Part shown: positions 59,426 to 64,000 of the stretch, piece after piece
Position numbering within the stretch: the stretch's first letter is position 1
How the letters are laid out: the number at the start of each line of letters is the position of its first letter
Source of the DNA: Carettochelys insculpta
Taxonomy: Eukaryota; Chordata; Testudines; Carettochelyidae
Direction: 5' to 3'
Assembly (NCBI RefSeq): GCF_033958435.1
Contig: NC_134147.1
Location: 42,650,001 to 42,714,000, forward strand
Length of the DNA: 64,000 nt
Translations under genes and position numbers: made by a program
The notes under the pieces: generated by a model
Seen by the model: the letters and a program-made list of their open reading frames with translations, nothing else
Told to the model about the DNA's origin: nothing
The model's database searches: none

Positions 59426-60471
59426 AAAATAGAAAATGAAATAATTAATTTCTCCCCTTCCTGGGGTGATGGCACTCAAATCTTTACTGGGCCTTACAGA
59501 TCTAGCCTGGACTACCATCTTTACTTTAAGTCATGATCATTCATGTCAGTTATCATAATAAATACCATTTGGATTTTTCAGGCTAGGAAAGGGATATGTT
59601 GCCAGAACATGCTGACCACAGGCTCTTCTCTCAAGGTGACCATAACGAGCTAGCACAAGTAGAGCAGTCACTGGGCTCTTCTGACGCCGACCAAGGCAAA
59701 GAATGAGGAATTTACAACCACCTTGTCAGCTCTCTTTCCCCACCCCCTTCCAGTTCTGGTATGACCAGAGAAGCTCCTTATGGTTTCACTCTCCTTCCCA
59801 ACCTTATTTCAGTTTTCTCCAATTCAGTGGCCGTCACTTTAGCTTCAACATTAAATTGACACTAATTATATTTCCAGCCTTCAAACTCCCCTCCCTAAGA
59901 TTGTTGCCAGGACCCCAGGCCTGAGTGAAAGCCCCCTGAAGTCAGTGGGATACTTGCTCTTGTCAAAGGACTTGGGATCAAGTTGGCTTCAGAAGGCACA
60001 GCAAATGAGTGAATTAGATAAGCAGAAGTCTATTTGAAATATTCCTAGAGTCCATTCCTTTTGGAATAGGCGGCCATGGCCATGCATAGTGATGGGTCGG
60101 AGAGTTCACAGGGCTATCTTTCATCTAAGGTGTAATGAAACTGGAGGTGGGTGCAGGGAAGCTTGTGCTTCAGGGCAGGGGTCTGCCTATCACCCGACAG
60201 ATTAGCACATGGATCGAACAGCCTTGCCAGCTAGGCACCCTTTTCCTTTAACGGTTTCATTTACTCTGCTGTCTCTGTGAAGTTTGCAAAATGTTTCTGT
60301 CCCAGCTTCTGTAGCAGAGAGTGGGATTTTCAAGCTAACGTTCTAAGGAATGCACTTTCCTTGTCTGCTTTTGCTTAGCCAGGAAGCAACTCAGCAGGTC
60401 TTTTGGCTGGAAATCTCCAACAAGCAAACTGTGAGGTCTGGAATATTTTTTGATGTATTTTAGTTTTCGTT
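59426..60471. other. Unlabelled sequence
   Basis: No gene or repeat was recognised. Confidence 0.5.
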
Positions 60472-60648
60472 TCAGAGCCTGAGCAAGTTTAGCTTTGCTG
60501 ACATCAGTAGAACTTTACTGATTAAGAGCAGCTCAGGAAACTGGCACCACATCACAGAACTGTAGGACTGTAAGGGACCTTGAGAGGTCATCTAGTCCAG
60601 TCCTCTGCACTCATGGACTAAGTATTATCTAGACCATCCCTGACAGGT
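60472..60648 (-). repeat. CR1 tip plus 3' flank, duplicate of 61495-61672
   Basis: 60550-60648 is a CR1 3' tip (gtaagggaccttgagaggtc, atctagtccagtcctctgca). 60472-60549 is non-CR1 flank (cagagcctgagcaagtttag...agagcagctcagg). Both parts recur at 61495-61672 with about eight differences by eye. Confidence 0.88.
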
Positions 60649-60749
60649 TTCTAGAGAACAGGAATAAGAGAGAGAGAGACAAATTTCAGTTAAGTTTTTA
60701 AGGAAAGAAGAATAAGTGTCTGTATGTGGGGAGATTATGTGAATCTCTG

Positions 60750-60976
60750 GGTGCATCCTCACTGCAGAGTCAAATTGAGTTATAACTCAAGTGGTTCCCC
60801 ACACTTCAGTCCTGTCCACACCCAGGCACCTTTGACTTGAGCACGATGGTGCCTTTAACTTGAGTTGGCCAACCTGTCCAGGGTTGTGAGCTGCACCCGG
60901 CGTTAGCAAACCTGAGCTGCTAACTCAGTCGCTTTGGGGCAGCTCAGGTAGTAACTTTGCAGTGCAGCTGCACTCG
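60750..60976. mobile_element. Inverted-repeat MITE
   Basis: Left end gggtgcatcctcactgcaga; the complement of the right end is gagtgcagctgcactgcaaa. No coding capacity. Confidence 0.6.
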
Positions 60977-60977
60977 G

Positions 60978-61190
60978 GGTAGGTCTAAAGTGAAAACTTG
61001 CATTGGCCAAATAAGTGACATGGCTCTGTGGATATAACCCTGATGCAGATAGCACTAGGTTAATGGAAGAATTTTCTGTCAAGCCAACTACTGCTTCTCC
61101 ATGAGATAACTTACCTACAGTGCTGGAAGAACCTGCCCCATGAGTAGCAGTAGTCACTGTCCACACTGAGCCACTGTAGCATTTTAAGTG
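60978..61190. mobile_element. MITE remnant
   Basis: Contains cttacctacagtgctggaag, aacctgccccatgagtagca and gtccacactgagccactgta, then gcattttaagtg, matching a recalled turtle MITE. The left boundary is uncertain. Confidence 0.45.
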
Positions 61191-61494
61191 CTCCTCTGAG
61201 ATTAGCCTAGCTTGACTGAGGCTAACTCCAGGGTAGATATCTAGTTAGCTCTCCAGGGAAAATACAGGCTCAGAAGCTATAACATCCTAAGCCTGTGCAT
61301 TCCATACGCCGCTCTCCAAATAGGCCCACGACAGCATGAGGAAATAGCTATTTCTCTTTCTATTCCCAATAGAGGCTGGCTTATGTTGTTTGGTACAGCA
61401 CACTGTCAGGATGATGAATCCACTTTGCAAATGTTAACTGAAGAAAAGAGAGAAAACAAATATTTTAAGCCAAATCTAGAATCACACAAGTTGG

Positions 61495-61672
61495 TCAGAG
61501 CCTGAGCAGGTTTAGCTTCGCTGACATCAGTAGCACTTTAGTGATTAAGAGCAGCTCAGGCAACTTGGCACCACATCACAGAACTGCAGGACTGTAAGGG
61601 ACCTTGAGAGGTCATCTAGTCCAGTCCTCTGCACTCATGGACTAAGTATGATCTAGACCATCCCTGACAGGT
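61495..61672 (-). repeat. Second copy of the CR1-tip-plus-flank duplication
   Basis: Same content and order as 60472-60648. Here the CR1 part continues for another 560 bp, so this is the likely source copy. Confidence 0.88.
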
Positions 61673-62232
61673 GTTTGTCTTGTCTGCCTTTAAAAATCTC
61701 CAAACGCCCTTGGGCATTTATTCTGGTGCTTAGCCACCCTGAAAGGAAATTTTTCCTGAAGTCCAATCTAAACCTCCTTTGCTGTAATTTAAACCCATTG
61801 CTTCTTCTCTTAGCCTCAAAAGTTAAGGAGAATTGTTCTCTTTCCTCCTTGCAAAACCTTGTTAAGTACTTGAAAATTGTTATCATGTCTCCTCTCAATC
61901 TTCTCCAGATTAAACAAATGTAATTCTTTCAATCTTCCCTCATTGGGCATGTTTTCTAGACCTTTAATCATTTTTGCTTCTTTTGTAACAGTGTACCACT
62001 GTGGACTCATAATTAGCTTGTGATCCACAGATCTCTTTCCTGCAGCTCTCCTCCCTAAGAGATTGTTTGCCATTTTATTTGTGTGCAGCTGATTGTTTTT
62101 TCCTAAAGTATCACTTTGCCTTTATTGAATTTCATCCTATTTTCTTCAGACCATTTCTCCACCTTGTCCAGACCATCTAGAATGTTAACCAATTCCTCCA
62201 AAATGCTTCAACGCCTCCCAGGAGTTTTGCCT
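61573..62232 (-). mobile_element. CR1 LINE, 3' part, 5'-truncated
   Basis: 3' end near 61573, then the 3' untranslated region and C-terminal ORF2 traces on the minus strand ([20 protein letters not shown], and MRGDMITIFKYLTRFCKEER). Ends near 62232. Confidence 0.85.
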
Positions 62233-62524
62233 TTACAAACTGCACAAGAACTTCAGGGTTTGGCCCATAGATTTACAAATCTCTGTTAATCTTGCTTTTT
62301 TGTCAGTGTGGACTATCCAGTGAATGGCTTTATTGCAAAATGTGGAGTGGCATTACTCCAAGTATTTTCTCAGGATCCATAAACAGCATCAGATTGTCTT
62401 CCCATAATGACGGTATGCTCTTTGACTTCACTAGTGAAGCATTACTTCCTGAAGTGGTAGAACTCAAGCACACCTTTCAGTGATCACATATGTGAGGTGT
62501 AAGTGGAGGGTGACTCTGTGTGAC
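62233..62524. other. Unlabelled sequence
   Basis: No gene or repeat was recognised. Confidence 0.45.
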
Positions 62525-62700
62525 CTGAAGGCTAAAACACTGGAGTGGGATTCAGGTGACCTGAGTTTTAATTCTAGCTCTGCCAGTAGATGACATTGGC
62601 CAGCCAATTCACCTCCTTGTGATTCCATTTCTGCCACTGTTGCGTTAAACTCTTTTTTAAGACCTTGAGATCTATGAATGAAAAAGCTTAAGGTGATAAT
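62525..62700 (+). mobile_element. MIR/CORE-type SINE
   Basis: tgggattcaggtgacctgag, ttttaattctagctctgcca, attcacctccttgtgattcc, gaccttgagatctatgaatg: degraded MIR-type SINE in plus orientation. Confidence 0.62.
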
Positions 62701-64000
62701 TAATTTATTCTTAAACTAATATTAAAAAGTAATTGTCAACTGGAAAAATAGTCACTTGTGGATTTGTAGGGCAAGTGCAGCATGATGGGCTGTATAGGCA
62801 GATCAGGCACAGGTTGGCGAACCCTTTTAGGTGCCTTCTTGAGAGGCATGAAGTTCTTTGTATTATCCCACTAAAAAGACCTATATTAATAAATAAACAG
62901 CTTTCCTATCAGTCAGGACACTTACATTATTTAACCCATCAATACATCCCAGCTACAAATCAATGGGGATAGTTTTGACAGCTTTTCCTTTTGGGCTTCT
63001 CTAAATTCCTGTAAACATCTATTCATTTCATATGATCCCAGTCCTCCAGGATATTTACAGACTTCTTCTCAGGTTTAAACAACAAAAATTACACACATTC
63101 TTTACTCTGCTGAATTATTATCTTATGTCTCACCTTTTGAAGTCCCAATGCCCAGAGATTCTCTATGAAATAACACAGAAATCTGTAGTTTCTTTGGCGG
63201 AGTGCAAACAGCTTTATCATCACAAATGAGGAGGAAATATAGGGGTAAATATATCAAAGATTTCGGTAAGTGATTGCATGTGACTAAAAGCAAGTTAGCT
63301 TTCTTAGCTAATGCTCTGGCAATTGGTAGTCTGTGTTTTTATGTGGACAGCCTCCCAAAACTCCTGCTGGCATGGTGCAATTCTGCTCATCTGTACTTGA
63401 AAGTCATCATAGATCCCTTAACATCATAGGTTTATGTGTACAAATAGTTATATACCTACACCTGTGTACTTTCCTGAGGATGAGGAAATCACAGCCGTGT
63501 ACCCCTGGGAGTTGGTACATGCTGATGATATCATGAAATAACTTTAGCCAGCCAGCAAGATTACAGCTTTTGCCAGTCAGCTGTGCTCTCTAATACACTT
63601 TGTAGCATTCAGTGAAAGAGCAGCGTTACATAAAGCAAGATTTCATAAAGCTCTGCACCCACGGACATTGATTCTCAAGAACAGCTTGCCAGGCTAGCTT
63701 TCAGAATCACAGTGGGGAATAATACAGAAGAAGCCATTAAATAGGACAACAGCTGAAGTGATACATCAAATGTTAAGGGGAAGAAATGGAGCAAGGGGAA
63801 AGAAAGCAAAGGAAATTCTTACTGTATACATGCATAAAATAAACCAGGAGAATATATAGAATTTATATTTAATAGCTAGGCAAACCAATGTACTTCTTCA
63901 AATCAGCACCCATTTCTAGCAATAAACTCCAACCAAAACTATTTTAAGATTCTTGAAAGACTTGGAAGAGTTTTCTCCATTCCTGATTTTGGTCTATGGC
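62701..64000. other. Unlabelled sequence
   Basis: No gene or repeat was recognised up to the window end. Confidence 0.5.

Overview
The window reads as ordinary amniote, most probably turtle (cryptodire-like), nuclear DNA from an intergenic stretch or a very large intron. The evidence is the repeat content: many CR1 LINE copies of at least two subfamilies (3' ends reading as tcatagaatcatagaa or acataagaatggcc on the plus strand), CORE/MIR-type SINEs, a Penelope-like element, RTE-like LINE fragments, and numerous short inverted-repeat DNA transposons whose ends resemble ctatgtctacacta. I recognise no host exon, RNA gene, CpG-island promoter, CRISPR array or bacterial-type operon. The only convincing coding sequence belongs to decayed retrotransposons: a 404-codon uninterrupted CR1 reverse-transcriptase frame (32517-33731, minus) and broken CR1 ORF2 frames (14434-16699, minus).

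Layout. 1-7.1 kb: unique DNA, a 722-bp inverted-repeat transposon (3534-4255), and a hAT element (5649-7116) with a perfect 8-bp target duplication, into which a CR1 and a 446-bp foldback repeat later inserted. 7.1-14.2 kb: mostly unlabelled sequence, with a single-arm repeat (10868-11030), a TA-target MITE carrying a CR1 tip (12492-12810) and a Penelope-type 3' end. 14.2-24.8 kb: a 2.8-kb CR1, a (TG)n tract, a hAT MITE with 8-bp duplication, a SINE split by a TA MITE, a 507-bp foldback repeat with 12-bp duplication, a C-rich minisatellite, and several MITEs and SINE pieces. 24.8-36.8 kb: a small local duplication, a GC-rich block (28.4-29.9 kb) that may be transposon-derived, the best-preserved CR1 (31883-34138), and an internally deleted CR1 carrying a nested repeat. 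36.8-48.6 kb: unique DNA, a third foldback copy with a 13-bp duplication, an inverted/direct Penelope-like fragment, MITEs, a 430-bp palindrome, and an RTE-like LINE with a twin-priming-like inversion. 48.6-64 kb: largely unlabelled DNA with an AT-rich stretch that could be conserved non-coding sequence, a second copy of the 3.5-kb transposon, an RTE tail, and a CR1 3' end that recurs about 1 kb away together with its flank.

The most interesting observation is that the foldback/short-repeat family and the Penelope-like 3' ends both carry a hammerhead-ribozyme-like core (CUGANGA, a five-pair stem, GAAA), usually with the stem intact. Several copies are head-to-head inverted pairs bounded by perfect target-site duplications, so each pair inserted as one unit. 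There is no gene pathway to describe. The biology here is a layered record of transposition. Family names, and the claim of turtle origin, rest on recalled repeat features and were not checked by a search.
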